From contig JBEDUI010000099.1 in NCBI GenBank assembly GCA_040414495.1, positions 1 through 40,539 of the forward strand: DNA of 40,539 nt, written 5' to 3'. The notes under the pieces were generated by a model that had not been told where the DNA came from, did no database searches, and was given only the letters and a program-made list of their open reading frames with translations. How positions within the stretch are numbered: position 1 is the first letter of the stretch; each line of letters opens with the position of its first letter. The position numbers and the translations under genes are program-made. This DNA comes from DATAVB01 sp040414495. GTDB lineage: Bacteria; Actinomycetota; Actinomycetes; Mycobacteriales; QHCD01. Below are positions 31,201 through 39,428 of this stretch, one piece after another.

Positions 31201-31722
31201 ATGACCGAACGCAAGCCAGCTGGAGTCAGCTTCGAAACCTGGGTCGACAAGCAGATCCGTGACGCGCAGAACCGCGGCGACTTCGACAACCTCCCCGGCG
31301 CGGGAAAGCCCATTCCCGATCTTGGCAAGCCACACGACGACCTGTGGTGGGTCAAGCAGAAGATGGCCCGCGAGAACCTCTCCTTCCTGCCCCCGGCGCT
31401 GGCTTTGCGTAAGGATGTCGAGGACGCGCTGGCCGCCGCGATGCGAGCCCGGTCCGAGCCCGCGGTGCGACAGATCGTCGCCGACCTCAACGAGAAAATT
31501 CTCGCCGCGATTCGCAAACCGACCACCGGTCCGCCGGTCAACCAGATGCCGCTGGACCCCGACCAGGTGGTCCGGGACTGGTATGCCGAGCAACGCGCCG
31601 CCGCCGAACGGGCCGCCGCCGAAGCCGAGGCGGCGGCCACCGCCGCGCCGGAGGTTACGACCAACCGCGAGCGCCGGGTCCGCTGGTGGCGCCGCTCGCG
31701 CCGGACCGAACCAGCCGACTGA
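31201..31722 (+). CDS. DUF1992 protein (DnaJ-homologue subfamily C member 28-like)
   Basis: A 173-residue protein. The DUF1992 domain covers about residues 9-75: FETWVDKQIRDAQNRGDFDN followed by LPGAGKPIPDLGKPHDDLWW, with the FDNLPGAGKPI family hallmark. The rest is an Ala-rich coiled helix (AEQRAAAERAAAEAEAAATA) and a basic tail. Its exact role is unknown; the human homologue is a DnaJ-like protein. The start is ATG 31201, with GGGAGAATC upstream. Its last codons are the first copy of a tandem repeat that continues beyond the stop. Confidence 0.85.
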   Translation: MTERKPAGVSFETWVDKQIRDAQNRGDFDNLPGAGKPIPDLGKPHDDLWWVKQKMARENLSFLPPALALRKDVEDALAAAMRARSEPAVRQIVADLNEKILAAIRKPTTGPPVNQMPLDPDQVVRDWYAEQRAAAERAAAEAEAAATAAPEVTTNRERRVRWWRRSRRTEPAD

Positions 31723-31895
31723 ATCGCCATTTTGCGTTGACTCGCAGTCCAGCCGACTGAGTCGCCGTTTACGCTGAGTCGCGGTCCAGCCGGCTGGGTC
31801 GCCATTCGCGCTGAGTCGCGGTCCAGCCGGCTGGGTCGCCATTTGCGTTACGTACCAGCCCAGGCGACTGAGTTGGCATTTGCGTTACATCGCAG
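31711..31895. repeat. Tandem repeat of about 37 bp starting in the 3' end of the DUF1992 gene
   Basis: Copies beginning CCAGCCGRCTGRRTCGCC start at 31711, 31749, 31786 and 31823, periods 38, 37 and 37 bp, with a degenerate fifth from 31855. The first copy contains the end of the DUF1992 coding sequence and its TGA stop; later copies are identical in kind but outside the gene. Thus the tail of the gene has been duplicated repeatedly downstream. The repeats run up to the stop of the GNAT gene. Confidence 0.9.
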
Positions 31896-32738
31896 TCAGG
31901 GCTGAAAGCGGCGGGCGTATTTCTCGATACGGCCGATAGCCCGAAATCCGCTCGCCGCATAGAACGCCAACGCAGCCGGATCCACGGAGACGGCCTCCAC
32001 CCGCACCGAACTGGCGCCATACTCGGCCAGCCGGTGAAACGTCTCGGCGAGCAACGCGCGACCAAGGCCGTGCCGTACATAATCCGGATGCGTCCCGGTC
32101 GGCTCGATCTGCCCATAACAGCCGGCTGGGTCCAGCCAGGACAGACAGAATGCCGCGAGCGTCTCATCCGGCGCCACCGCGACGAGATCCAATTCGGACC
32201 GATAGCCGGGCGCGTTCAGCGTCCGTTGCCGGCACTGCGTCGTCATGTTGGCTGACGCGAACGCTGTTCGCTGCAGCTGAGCTACCGCCGCGGTCTCAGC
32301 CGCACCGGCCAATTCGCGGATGACAAAGCCGGGCGGCGCTACTCGGTCGGGGAGGCTGGCCAGTGAACATTCGTGCTCGACCAGATGCGAATCACTCCGC
32401 CGAAATCCCAACGATTCGGCAAATTTATTACGTACGGCGAGTTCGGCGCGGCTATCGATGCACCAGTCCAACTCGGACGCGGAAATTTCCTGCAGGCGGG
32501 GCAACAGCCAGGCTGCCAACTCGGGCCCGATGACGTCCTCCAGCCCTGGTTCGATGAGGTAGTCGACGGGCCCCCACGCCGACTGCACCACCGCATATGC
32601 CACGACCCGCCCGTCCTCGACCGTCCACACTCGTGCGTCATCGGGGCTGACCGCGGACGGGGAACTGAGCCGGTACGGCAGATCAGCCAGGTGCGGCTCG
32701 TGCCGCGGATACGTACGAACCAGGCTCGCGATCCGCAC
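31896..32738 (-). CDS. GNAT N-acetyltransferase with two domains
   Basis: A 280-residue protein. The N-terminal half (about 1-130) is a degenerate GNAT-like domain (VWTVEDGRVVAYAVVQSAWG). The C-terminal half has the acetyl-CoA motif GTHPDYVRHGLGRALLAETF (about 214-233, the R/Q-x-x-G-x-G/A pattern as RHGLGRA) and VSVDPAALAFYAASGFRAIG. The tandem GNAT arrangement is frequent in actinobacteria, and the acceptor is unknown. The start is GTG 32738 with no clear leader, leaving the start uncertain. It is flanked by tandem repeats on both sides. Confidence 0.82.
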   Translation of the reverse strand: MRIASLVRTYPRHEPHLADLPYRLSSPSAVSPDDARVWTVEDGRVVAYAVVQSAWGPVDYLIEPGLEDVIGPELAAWLLPRLQEISASELDWCIDSRAELAVRNKFAESLGFRRSDSHLVEHECSLASLPDRVAPPGFVIRELAGAAETAAVAQLQRTAFASANMTTQCRQRTLNAPGYRSELDLVAVAPDETLAAFCLSWLDPAGCYGQIEPTGTHPDYVRHGLGRALLAETFHRLAEYGASSVRVEAVSVDPAALAFYAASGFRAIGRIEKYARRFQP

Positions 32739-32778
32739 AATATCAACGCCGCCGGCTCAGCGCGCATTGCTCCCCCCG

Positions 32779-32940
32779 CTGAGTCTTCGGGTGGCTGATT
32801 GACCTGCCCCCCTGAGTCTCCGCGTGGCCGATTGAGCTGCTCCCCCGCTGAGTCTGCGCGTGGCCGATCGACCTGCCCCCTGAGTCTGCGCGTGGCCGAT
32901 TGAGCTGCTCCCCTGAGTCGCCGCGTGGCCGATTGACCTG
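32779..32940. repeat. Tandem repeat, five copies of about 33 bp
   Basis: Units of CTGAGTCTGCGCGTGGCCGA followed by TTGACCTGCCCC start at 32779, 32812, 32848, 32880 and 32913, periods 33, 36, 32 and 33 bp. Alternate copies carry GAGCTGCTCCC instead of GACCTGCCCC, as if the real unit were two alternating forms. The repeats directly abut the 70-bp element at 32941. There is no gene. Confidence 0.9.
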
Positions 32941-33010
32941 TTGATCATGAGGTTCCCGACGTTGCCGTCGGCGTGTCGACGGCGTGTCGCGCAGGGAACT
33001 TCATGATCAA
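32941..33010. repeat. 70-bp element with inverted ends, copy 2
   Basis: Reverse orientation relative to copy 1 at 7325-7394. The ends TTGATCATGAGGTTCCC and GGGAACTTCATGATCAA pair with one mismatch over 17 bp. The middle (32958-32993) matches the reverse complement of copy 1 with a few differences. It sits immediately after a tandem repeat and immediately before another. Confidence 0.9.
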
Positions 33011-33089
33011 CAACAGGAGCGGCGAACGAGAATCAGCAACAACAGGAGCGACACACGAGAATCAGCAACAGCCGGAGCGGCACACGAGA
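33006..33089. repeat. Three tandem copies of about 29 bp
   Basis: Units ATCARCAACARSMGGAGCG and so on begin at 33006 (26 bp), 33032 (29 bp) and 33061 (29 bp). The first unit overlaps the ATCAA end of the 70-bp element, suggesting replication slippage from its edge. Confidence 0.8.
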
Positions 33090-33134
33090 GCCGGTCATGA
33101 AACGAAAAACGCACGCAGGTAACTTCATGATCAA
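33090..33134. repeat. Duplicated tail of the hydrolase gene joined to a partial 70-bp element
   Basis: 33090-33119 matches 33158-33187, the stop region of the alpha/beta hydrolase gene, at 26 of 30 bases. It then runs into GCAGGTAACTTCATGATCAA (33115-33134), one mismatch from the right end of the 70-bp element. So a piece of the gene's 3' end was copied outward together with an element fragment. Confidence 0.75.
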
Positions 33135-33162
33135 CAACGGGGCGGCGTCAAGCGAAGGCCGG

Positions 33163-33957
33163 TCATGAAACGAAGAATTCGCGCAGGATCGGGGCGATTG
33201 CGTCGGGCTTGAGCATGTGTGTCTGGCCCGGGATGGTGCGATAATGCGCACCTGGGATGGCACCCGCGATGTTCCGCTGACTGCTGCGCATCCACTGTGG
33301 ACTTCTGCCCCCATCCATTATCAGGGTCGGCACCACGCTGGTGGACCAACGCGGTATCGGCGACTCGTGACCAGCGGCCGTGTCACCCAGCAGCGCATGG
33401 TCGTACGGCAATGTGTGCGCCACCCGCTTGAGCTTGGGCCAGGCCGGCATCAGACCCATCAGCGCGACCATGGGCGCCGGCAATTGAATCGCGGTACGCA
33501 TGAAATGCTTGACTGCCTTGCCGCGCCGGCCATTGGCCAGATATTCGTTCAGCCGCGGTACATAGTCAGCCGGTATCGGAGCCCGCTCGTCGGTGACTAT
33601 CGGCGTTTCAAATGCCGCGACCTTGCTGACCGGCAGACCGCGGCTGGCCGCCTCGAGCACCAGCGCCGCACCGGAGGAAATGCCGTACAGGAAGGCCGAT
33701 CCCCCGGCCACCTTGATCAGCCCGGCCAAGTCATCGACCTCGCGCTCCACCGAATACGGCGTCGTGTCGCCGCTTTCTCCGCGACCACGGCGGTCATAGA
33801 TAAAGACGGTGAAGTCCGGGGCAAGCCGCTGCGCCAATGGACGCGCCGGCCCGGATTCACGCCAGCACAAAGCACCGTCCACAAGGATCACCGGCGGCCC
33901 GTCGCCGCTACGTTCATAGCCAATGGTGGTTCCGTCGCTGGAAACGAATGTGCTCAT
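33163..33957 (-). CDS. Alpha/beta hydrolase
   Basis: A 264-residue alpha/beta hydrolase. The oxyanion region is VDGALCWRESG, the nucleophile elbow is YGISSGAAL (GxSxG, Ser about 94), an acidic residue is in VVPTLIMDGG (about 215), and the catalytic His lies in GQTHML (about 248). It may cleave an ester, epoxide or C-C bond; the substrate is unknown. The start is ATG 33957, with AGGAGAAAT about 6 bases upstream. Stop and start of the upstream gene share one base (TGATG), so the two are coupled. Its 3' end is repeated downstream. Confidence 0.88.
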   Translation of the reverse strand: MSTFVSSDGTTIGYERSGDGPPVILVDGALCWRESGPARPLAQRLAPDFTVFIYDRRGRGESGDTTPYSVEREVDDLAGLIKVAGGSAFLYGISSGAALVLEAASRGLPVSKVAAFETPIVTDERAPIPADYVPRLNEYLANGRRGKAVKHFMRTAIQLPAPMVALMGLMPAWPKLKRVAHTLPYDHALLGDTAAGHESPIPRWSTSVVPTLIMDGGRSPQWMRSSQRNIAGAIPGAHYRTIPGQTHMLKPDAIAPILREFFVS

Positions 33958-34556
33958 CACATTTCTCCTATCGAGACCTGTGGACGGTAGGCGATATGCA
34001 CGGTGCCGCTGGCGAATTCGCACGAGCTTACCCGGGTGAACCGCAACGCGTTGTCACCGAATAACGACAAACCGCGTCCTAGCACAACCGGGTGTACGAG
34101 CAGATGGTAGATATCGATGAGGCCTTCCTGCGCCAGCGAGCGGGCCAGCCGGGCGCCTCCCGTCACGAAAATGTCTTTTCCGGGAGTTTGCTTGAGCCGG
34201 GCGATTTCCGCGGCCGGACTTGCACTAGCGCGACGGGAGTTATTCCAATCCGGCACGTCGATATGACTGGAGAATACGACCTTGGCATGTTTGTTCAACA
34301 GGTCCGCCATCAGGCCCCGGCGGGTTGGCCACGCCGCCGCCTGCTCGCGGTAGGTCACGTCGCCGAGCAGGATCGTGTCGACGCTCCCGACAAACGTTGT
34401 CATCCAATCCAGTTGCGCTTTGTCCGTAGTGCGAAAAACCCAGTCGAGTTCACCGTGCGGCCCGGCCACGTATCCATCCAGCGACACATTCATCGCCAAC
34501 GCGACCTGGCGTGCGGTGTTCGTACCTTGTGGCGAATACAGCGGTGGCAGGCACAT
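33957..34556 (-). CDS. Dihydrofolate reductase-like (RibD C-terminal) protein
   Basis: A 199-residue protein of the RibD C-terminal/DHFR fold. QVALAMNVSLDGYVAGPHGE at the N-terminus, DTILLGDVTYREQA and KDIFVTGGARLARSLAQEGL near the nucleotide site, and IYHLLVHPVVLGRGLSLF are the usual motifs. NADPH-dependent reduction of an unknown substrate is expected; actinobacteria have many such stand-alone copies. The start is ATG 34556, with GAGGAG about 7 bases upstream. It is the first gene of a two-gene unit with the hydrolase and is divergent from the first IclR gene. Confidence 0.87.
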   Translation of the reverse strand: MCLPPLYSPQGTNTARQVALAMNVSLDGYVAGPHGELDWVFRTTDKAQLDWMTTFVGSVDTILLGDVTYREQAAAWPTRRGLMADLLNKHAKVVFSSHIDVPDWNNSRRASASPAAEIARLKQTPGKDIFVTGGARLARSLAQEGLIDIYHLLVHPVVLGRGLSLFGDNALRFTRVSSCEFASGTVHIAYRPQVSIGEM

Positions 34557-34746
34557 GCGAGGCTCCTCAGCGGGCCGGATGCAGTTCGGACGACGGCTGT
34601 TGTTCACGCTAGGCAGCGCGCCCAGGCGTGGCTTCTCCAAAACTGCTGACTTCCCGCGGGCCGGCACGGCGCCGGCCCAGCGTCGACCCGGCCGAATATT
34701 CTGACAGACGGGCGCACGATGTCGGGGAAAGACCACTCCTGGTAGG

Positions 34747-34765
34747 ACATGCGCAATGCGCATGT
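34747..34765. promoter_or_regulatory. Perfect 19-bp palindrome upstream of the first IclR gene
   Basis: ACATGCGCA and TGCGCATGT flank one central A. The right part, CAATGCGCATGTT (34754-34766), recurs upstream of the second IclR gene. It is 13 bp before the chosen GTG. IclR proteins usually bind short palindromes near their own start, so self-regulation is likely. Confidence 0.75.
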
Positions 34766-34778
34766 TAGCCTCCGTAGA

Positions 34779-35552
34779 GTGGTTGAACGCGCACCGGATA
34801 CTCGCGGCCAGACGCAGGCGCTGATGCGTGGGCTGCGCATTCTCCGGATCCTCGTCGATGCGGACAAACCGATGTCCGCGACCGAGATCGGCCGGATATG
34901 CGGCCTGCATCAGAGTTCGGTTTCGCGAATTCTCGCGACGTTGACCGAGGAAGGCTACGTCCGCAAAGAGACGTACCGCAGTTTCGCTCCGGATTACGGA
35001 ATTCTCGCATTGGCCGTCGCCGCGCAGTCCCGCTTCGACCTGGTGGAAAAGCCGAGTCAGGTGCTCGAGGACTGCGCCGCACAGGTCCCGGGTCTGACGG
35101 TTTCGCTGTGCATGCTCTGGCGTAAGCAGATGATTTACTTTCGGCGCACGCTGGCCGGCCGGCGACCGGTCCGATTCGAGGGCGACGGTTATCCGATGCA
35201 CCTGTCCTCGCCGGCGCTGCGGTTCATCGCGGACATGCCGAACGCACAAGGCGAGGCGCTTCTGGCCCATTCCCGCGAGCGGTTCGGGTGGGATCGGCCG
35301 ACCGAGCGCGTACCGAAAACGGCGAAGAGCACGATAAAAGCCGCGCGTTCACTGGTCGTGCACGACTGCCTGGTGCTGGCCGACTGGGGCGAAGAAGATC
35401 ACGTATCCGCGGCGATACCGCTGCGGCCGCACAACGGGCATCCGCTCGCTCTGGCCCTCACCGGGTCGAAAAGCATCGCCTCGGAGGACAAGATCCGGCT
35501 GCTGCTGCATGAAATGCGCCGAAGCGTCGAGGCCGTGCTCGACGCGCCATAA
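34779..35552 (+). CDS. IclR-family transcriptional regulator, copy 1
   Basis: A 257-residue IclR protein. The winged HTH is RGLRILRILVDADKPMSATE, then HQSSVSRILATLTEEGYVRK; the ligand domain spans about 90-250 (LALTGSKSIASEDKIR near the end). The start is placed at GTG 34779 because the protein then has the length of the second IclR protein (258 residues) and lies downstream of the palindrome; ATG 34749 and 34824 are alternatives. The recognition helix HQSSVSRIL is identical in both IclR proteins. It may control the nearby ABC importer, itself and the PhyH gene, which ends 9 bp downstream on the other strand. Confidence 0.85.
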   Translation: MVERAPDTRGQTQALMRGLRILRILVDADKPMSATEIGRICGLHQSSVSRILATLTEEGYVRKETYRSFAPDYGILALAVAAQSRFDLVEKPSQVLEDCAAQVPGLTVSLCMLWRKQMIYFRRTLAGRRPVRFEGDGYPMHLSSPALRFIADMPNAQGEALLAHSRERFGWDRPTERVPKTAKSTIKAARSLVVHDCLVLADWGEEDHVSAAIPLRPHNGHPLALALTGSKSIASEDKIRLLLHEMRRSVEAVLDAP

Positions 35553-35561
35553 GCACAACGG

Positions 35562-36311
35562 TCAACGCGGCGGGTCGACTGTCCGATTGAGACGGAAGTT
35601 GTCCACACCGGACACCACCACGCAGGCGTGTTCGGGGAACAACGGTGGGCCGTCCTGATCGAGAATGTTGACGAACGGCACCGTATAGCGGGCGGACAGG
35701 CCGAGCCGACGATCGGCCGAGGTGTTCGCATTCGAATGATGCAGCATCCGCTCGTTGAAAATGAAGAACTCGCCCGGCCGCAGCACCATATCCACGGCCT
35801 GGCTCGCCTCGAACGAGCCGGGATCGGCTTCCTCACCAAACGCCATGTCCTCCCCCGCCCGCACGTGCGGCACGACCTGACGATGTGAGCCGGGAATAAT
35901 TTGCACGCACGAGTTGGCCTGGGTGACCTCGTCGATCGCCATCCAGATCGAGATGTTCAATGGCGGTTCGATCGGCCAGAAATTCGCGTCCTGATGCCAC
36001 GGAATCTCCTTGCCACCAGGTTCCTTGTTGAAGAAATACGACGCCCATACCACCACGTCATCGCCGATCAGCGACCGGATCGGGTCCAGCAGCGGCGGCG
36101 CGGAGATCAGATCATAGACGAGCCGGTTGTCCAGATGCCTGGACTGTAAGGGGTTTCGTGGATTGATGCCGGCGGTGGGCAGCACCTCGGCCTCGATCCG
36201 GGCACGGACCGACGCCATCTCCTGCGGTGTCATCGCGGCGAACGGGCCCAGATAACCCGTGGCATGGAATTGGACAACCTGTTCGCGAGTCAGTGCGGTG
36301 GTGGTCGGCAT
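35562..36311 (-). CDS. Phytanoyl-CoA dioxygenase-family (PhyH) oxygenase
   Basis: A 249-residue Fe(II)/2-oxoglutarate oxygenase. The iron-binding triad is visible as HQD (H106, D108) and H191 or H192 (ERMLHHSN), with a 2-oxoglutarate Arg near RRLGLSARY. The N-terminal part TREQVVQFHATGYLGPFAAM is typical. The substrate is unknown: a small hydrophobic acid, sugar or secondary metabolite. The start is ATG 36311, with GGATCGAGG just upstream. It is divergent from an AraC regulator and so may be regulated by it and induced by a carbon source. Confidence 0.88.
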   Translation of the reverse strand: MPTTTALTREQVVQFHATGYLGPFAAMTPQEMASVRARIEAEVLPTAGINPRNPLQSRHLDNRLVYDLISAPPLLDPIRSLIGDDVVVWASYFFNKEPGGKEIPWHQDANFWPIEPPLNISIWMAIDEVTQANSCVQIIPGSHRQVVPHVRAGEDMAFGEEADPGSFEASQAVDMVLRPGEFFIFNERMLHHSNANTSADRRLGLSARYTVPFVNILDQDGPPLFPEHACVVVSGVDNFRLNRTVDPPR

Positions 36312-36399
36312 GGCCTCGATCCTGCGCCGAACACCGCCGGCGCACCATGGCCGGGGCCGGCACTGTATTTGCACTCAATGGGTGTGCGACGCTGCCGAG

Positions 36400-37206
36400 A
36401 TGACCCGATCCCGACAGCGGTGGCTCGACGATCTCGCGGCACAAGGCGAGACGATGGTGGGCGAGCTATTTGGCTTCGACCGGCTGGCCCGAGACTGGTC
36501 GGTACGGTTCGACACCGGCCTGTCCGAGGATCTGGTCTACGTGCTGGTCGCCGGGACTATTCACGGGCACATACGGGACCATTCGGTGACGCTGCGCCCC
36601 GGATCGCTGCTGTGGTTGCCAGCGCGGACTCCGTTCCGCCTCAGCGCCGCGGACGAGGCAATTCCGGTCCTGTACCGCTTTCGGCTGACCGGACCCGGCC
36701 GGGGCCCGCGGCCGTATCTTGTTCTGTCCGACGCCTGGGATCTGCGGTCCACCATGGACGCTCTGGTCCGTGAGCTGGCCAGTGCGCTGGAATTCCGGCC
36801 GCAGCGGGTACGCGCGCTGCTGGTGGTGTTTTTCTCCTCGCTGTTCCGACTGGCCGACCGGTCCACCCAGGTGCCGCCACTTCCGGCAGCGGATCGGGCC
36901 CGGCTCGAGGAGTACGTCGACGACCGGCTGGCCGACCGACCAAGCAGCGCCGAACTGGCCGCCGTGGTCGGGCTTTCGCCGGACTACTTCCGCCGCCGAT
37001 TCCGGCAGACCTTCGGTCTGGCGCCGCGTACCTGGCTGGTGCGCCGGCGGATCCAGCAGGCGATGTCGCGACTGGACGAGTCGGACGCCACGATCTCCGA
37101 TATCGCCACGACGCTCGGTTATCCCGACGTGTTTCTGTTCAGTCGCCAGTTCAAACTCATCACCGGTGTCTCGCCCCGCGCCTGGCGCTCACGCGCACAG
37201 CACTGA
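36400..37206 (+). CDS. AraC-family transcriptional regulator
   Basis: A 268-residue regulator. The N-terminal cupin-like domain (VYVLVAGTIHGHIRDHSVTL, RPGSLLWLPARTPFRLSAAD) likely binds a sugar or sugar-like inducer. The C-terminal double HTH is SSAELAAVVGLSPDYFRRRF, QTFGLAPRTWLVRRRIQQAM, ATISDIATTLGYPDVFLFSR, then QFKLITGVSPRAWR. The start is ATG 36400, weak leader GCCGAG. It is divergent from the PhyH gene over 88 bp. It is 70 bp upstream of the second IclR gene. Confidence 0.88.
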   Translation: MTRSRQRWLDDLAAQGETMVGELFGFDRLARDWSVRFDTGLSEDLVYVLVAGTIHGHIRDHSVTLRPGSLLWLPARTPFRLSAADEAIPVLYRFRLTGPGRGPRPYLVLSDAWDLRSTMDALVRELASALEFRPQRVRALLVVFFSSLFRLADRSTQVPPLPAADRARLEEYVDDRLADRPSSAELAAVVGLSPDYFRRRFRQTFGLAPRTWLVRRRIQQAMSRLDESDATISDIATTLGYPDVFLFSRQFKLITGVSPRAWRSRAQH

Positions 37207-37241
37207 CCCAAAACCCCGATGCGTCGACCGCTTGCGGACTA

Positions 37242-37274
37242 TTGACAATGCGTATGTTGCATAGCAGCATGCGT
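37242..37274 (+). promoter_or_regulatory. Promoter and IclR-type site of the second IclR gene
   Basis: TTGACA (37242-37247) is a perfect -35 hexamer, with a weak CAGCAT at 37265-37270 after 17 bp; transcription would start at or near ATG 37277, leaderless. CAATGCGTATGTT (37246-37258) matches the first IclR site with one change, and ATGCGT is repeated at 37248-37253 and 37269-37274, 21 bp or two helical turns apart. The site overlaps the promoter, as expected for repression. Confidence 0.55.
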
Positions 37275-37276
37275 CC

Positions 37277-38053
37277 ATGCAACGCGCCCTCCCGGTCGGC
37301 CGCCCATCAGGCAGCCAGTCATTAACCCGGGGATTGGATATTCTGCGACGGTTGGTCGATGCCGGTCGGCCTATGTCGCAGACCGAACTGGCCGACCTGG
37401 TCGGTGTGCATCAAAGCTCGGTGTCGCGAATTCTGTCGGCGCTGGCCAATGCCGGGTACGTACGCAAACTGGAGAACCGCCGATTCGAACCCGATTTCGG
37501 CGTCATCACCTTGGCCCGCGGGGTCACCAATTTCCCGCTGGTCCGGCTGCCCCGCGCGGTCATGCTCGATGAAGCCCGCCGGCACCCCGGGATCCTGATC
37601 ACCCTCTCGATCCTGTGGCGCGGACAGATTCTGTATTTTCTCCGAGCCGGCGAGGGCCGCTACGACCACGTGGAGTTCTGGAGCGGTGGATTTCCGCTGC
37701 ACAAATCGGCGCCTGGAATGCGTATGCTGCTGGAATTTCCCGAATCCGAGGCGTTGGAGATCCTGCGGGCATCCCGGGCCCGGCACGGGTGGCCCTGCGA
37801 TACGGCCGCCACGCCGGCGGACGAAGTCGAGGCGCTGCGGCGGGCCCGGGAATTGCTCGAGCTCGACCGCGACATCCTCATTCTCGAGGAATGGCACCAA
37901 CCCGGGGAGTTCGGGGCGGCGACCCTGATCGACTACCCCGCGCAGTACCCGATCGCGCTCTCGCTCACCGGCCGCCGGAATCTCGCCAGCGATGACGAGG
38001 TGCGGCTGTGGATGCACGAGATCCGCCGGTCGGTGGAGAAGTCCTTGCAGTAA
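37277..38053 (+). CDS. IclR-family transcriptional regulator, copy 2
   Basis: A 258-residue paralogue of the first IclR protein. HTH: RGLDILRRLVDAGRPMSQTE, then HQSSVSRILSALANAGYVRK; ligand domain about 90-250. It probably represses the carbohydrate importer that follows by 37 bp. The start is ATG 37277 with no leader, consistent with leaderless translation. Its recognition helix and DNA site resemble those of copy 1, so the two may cross-regulate. Confidence 0.88.
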   Translation: MQRALPVGRPSGSQSLTRGLDILRRLVDAGRPMSQTELADLVGVHQSSVSRILSALANAGYVRKLENRRFEPDFGVITLARGVTNFPLVRLPRAVMLDEARRHPGILITLSILWRGQILYFLRAGEGRYDHVEFWSGGFPLHKSAPGMRMLLEFPESEALEILRASRARHGWPCDTAATPADEVEALRRARELLELDRDILILEEWHQPGEFGAATLIDYPAQYPIALSLTGRRNLASDDEVRLWMHEIRRSVEKSLQ

Positions 38054-38090
38054 GTCATGCCCTCATATACGTGACACTGGAGGCACAACC

Positions 38091-39425
38091 ATGCCTAGTC
38101 AGCGTGAGCTGAGCCGCCGCACCGTCCTCACCGGACTGGCCGGCGCTGGTACCGCCGGTTTGCTGGCCGGATGCGGCACGAACGCCAAAAACGACAGCGG
38201 TGGAAAGGGAAATGCCACCTCAGCCGTATTGAACGTCTGGGGCGGCGTGCCGCCGGAGACCGGCCCCAACCAGATGTTCGCCGCGTTCCAGAAAAAGTAT
38301 CCGAACATCAAGGTGACCTATCACCGCTACGTCAACGATCCGACCGGCAACCTCAAACTCGATACCTCGCTGTCGGGCGGGGTGGACATCGACATCGTCG
38401 TCTCCTACAGCGCCGAGGCTGTCGCCAAGCGGGTCAAGGCCGGGCTGTTCATCGACCTGACCGACCGGATCGGCGGCGAATCGCAATTCGCAAAGTTCGC
38501 GCCCAAGGAAACGCACCCATCGAATTACGTCTTCGACGGCAAGGTCTACACAATCCCGGCCGCGGCCACACCGTCGCTGGTGATGATGAACGCCGCCATG
38601 CTCAAGGCGAAGAACATCACCGTGCCGGACAACTGGACCACCGACGAATTCCGCGCGATCTGCAAAGAGCTATCGGGCTCTAACGTCTACGGCACCTTTA
38701 ACGCGCCGGATCTCGCCCGCCAGACGCTCGGCCCTGACGACACGTACAAGAACGGCGGCAAAGAGTCGAACTATGACGCGCCGATCTTCAGTAAATCAAT
38801 GCAGCTAGCCGTCGACATGATCAACGAAAAGTCCGCCATCCCCGAAACCCAGATCCTGGCGCAGCAGCTGGCCGTCTACCCACAGTCGGTATTCCTGACC
38901 GGCAAGGTCGGCATGCTCATCAACAGCGCCTACCTCCTGCGCTACGTCAACGATACGAAAAGCTATCCGCACGACTTCAAGACGCTGATCAAACCCGTAC
39001 CTGTCCCGGAGAAAGGCAACACGTACTGGGATCTGGGTGCGTGGGGCGACTTCCTGGCGATCACGAAGATGTCCAAGAGCCAGGACGCCGCCTGGACCCT
39101 GGTGAAGTGGTGGATGACCGAAGGCGCGCAATATATGGTGCAGGGCGGCCGGCTGCCCTCGATGTCGGGTATGCCGCAGGACGCGATCATGTCGTCGCTG
39201 CTCGGGCCGGACGCCGCCAAGCTGTACGACGTCGATTCGGCGCACGCCACGATTCTGGCGCCAGGCAAGAAGATTCCCCTCGACACCATCACTACGGCGG
39301 CCCCGGAAATGTCGACCGTCATGGGCTCGCTCAACCAGCAGGCCTTGCTCGGCAAGATGTCCGTGGCCAATTGGGCGAAGCAGGCCAAATCGAAATGCGA
39401 TGCCGCCATCAAGAAAGACAGCTGA
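38091..39425 (+). CDS. Carbohydrate ABC transporter substrate-binding lipoprotein
   Basis: A 444-residue extracellular solute-binding protein of the sugar-binding cluster. A twin-arginine motif SRRTVLTGLAGA (8-19) and lipobox LAGC (25-28) predict Tat export and lipid anchoring at C28. A binding lobe begins VLNVWGGVPPETGPNQMFAA, and the hinge and C-terminal lobe include PVPVPEKGNTYWDLGAWGDF. The ligand is a mono- or oligosaccharide, unknown. The start is ATG 38091, with GGAGG about 8 bases before. It is followed 3 bp after its stop by the first permease gene and preceded by the IclR gene. No ATPase gene is in the window. Confidence 0.92.
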   Translation: MPSQRELSRRTVLTGLAGAGTAGLLAGCGTNAKNDSGGKGNATSAVLNVWGGVPPETGPNQMFAAFQKKYPNIKVTYHRYVNDPTGNLKLDTSLSGGVDIDIVVSYSAEAVAKRVKAGLFIDLTDRIGGESQFAKFAPKETHPSNYVFDGKVYTIPAAATPSLVMMNAAMLKAKNITVPDNWTTDEFRAICKELSGSNVYGTFNAPDLARQTLGPDDTYKNGGKESNYDAPIFSKSMQLAVDMINEKSAIPETQILAQQLAVYPQSVFLTGKVGMLINSAYLLRYVNDTKSYPHDFKTLIKPVPVPEKGNTYWDLGAWGDFLAITKMSKSQDAAWTLVKWWMTEGAQYMVQGGRLPSMSGMPQDAIMSSLLGPDAAKLYDVDSAHATILAPGKKIPLDTITTAAPEMSTVMGSLNQQALLGKMSVANWAKQAKSKCDAAIKKDS

Positions 39426-39428
39426 CCG

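Noticed and set aside
32779..32940. Possible CRISPR array
   Set aside because: The units are contiguous tandem copies with no unique spacers, and no cas genes are nearby.
38057..38072. Third copy of the MITE end (AAGTCATGCCCT)
   Set aside because: Only about 12 bases match and no inverted partner is nearby, so chance similarity is likely.
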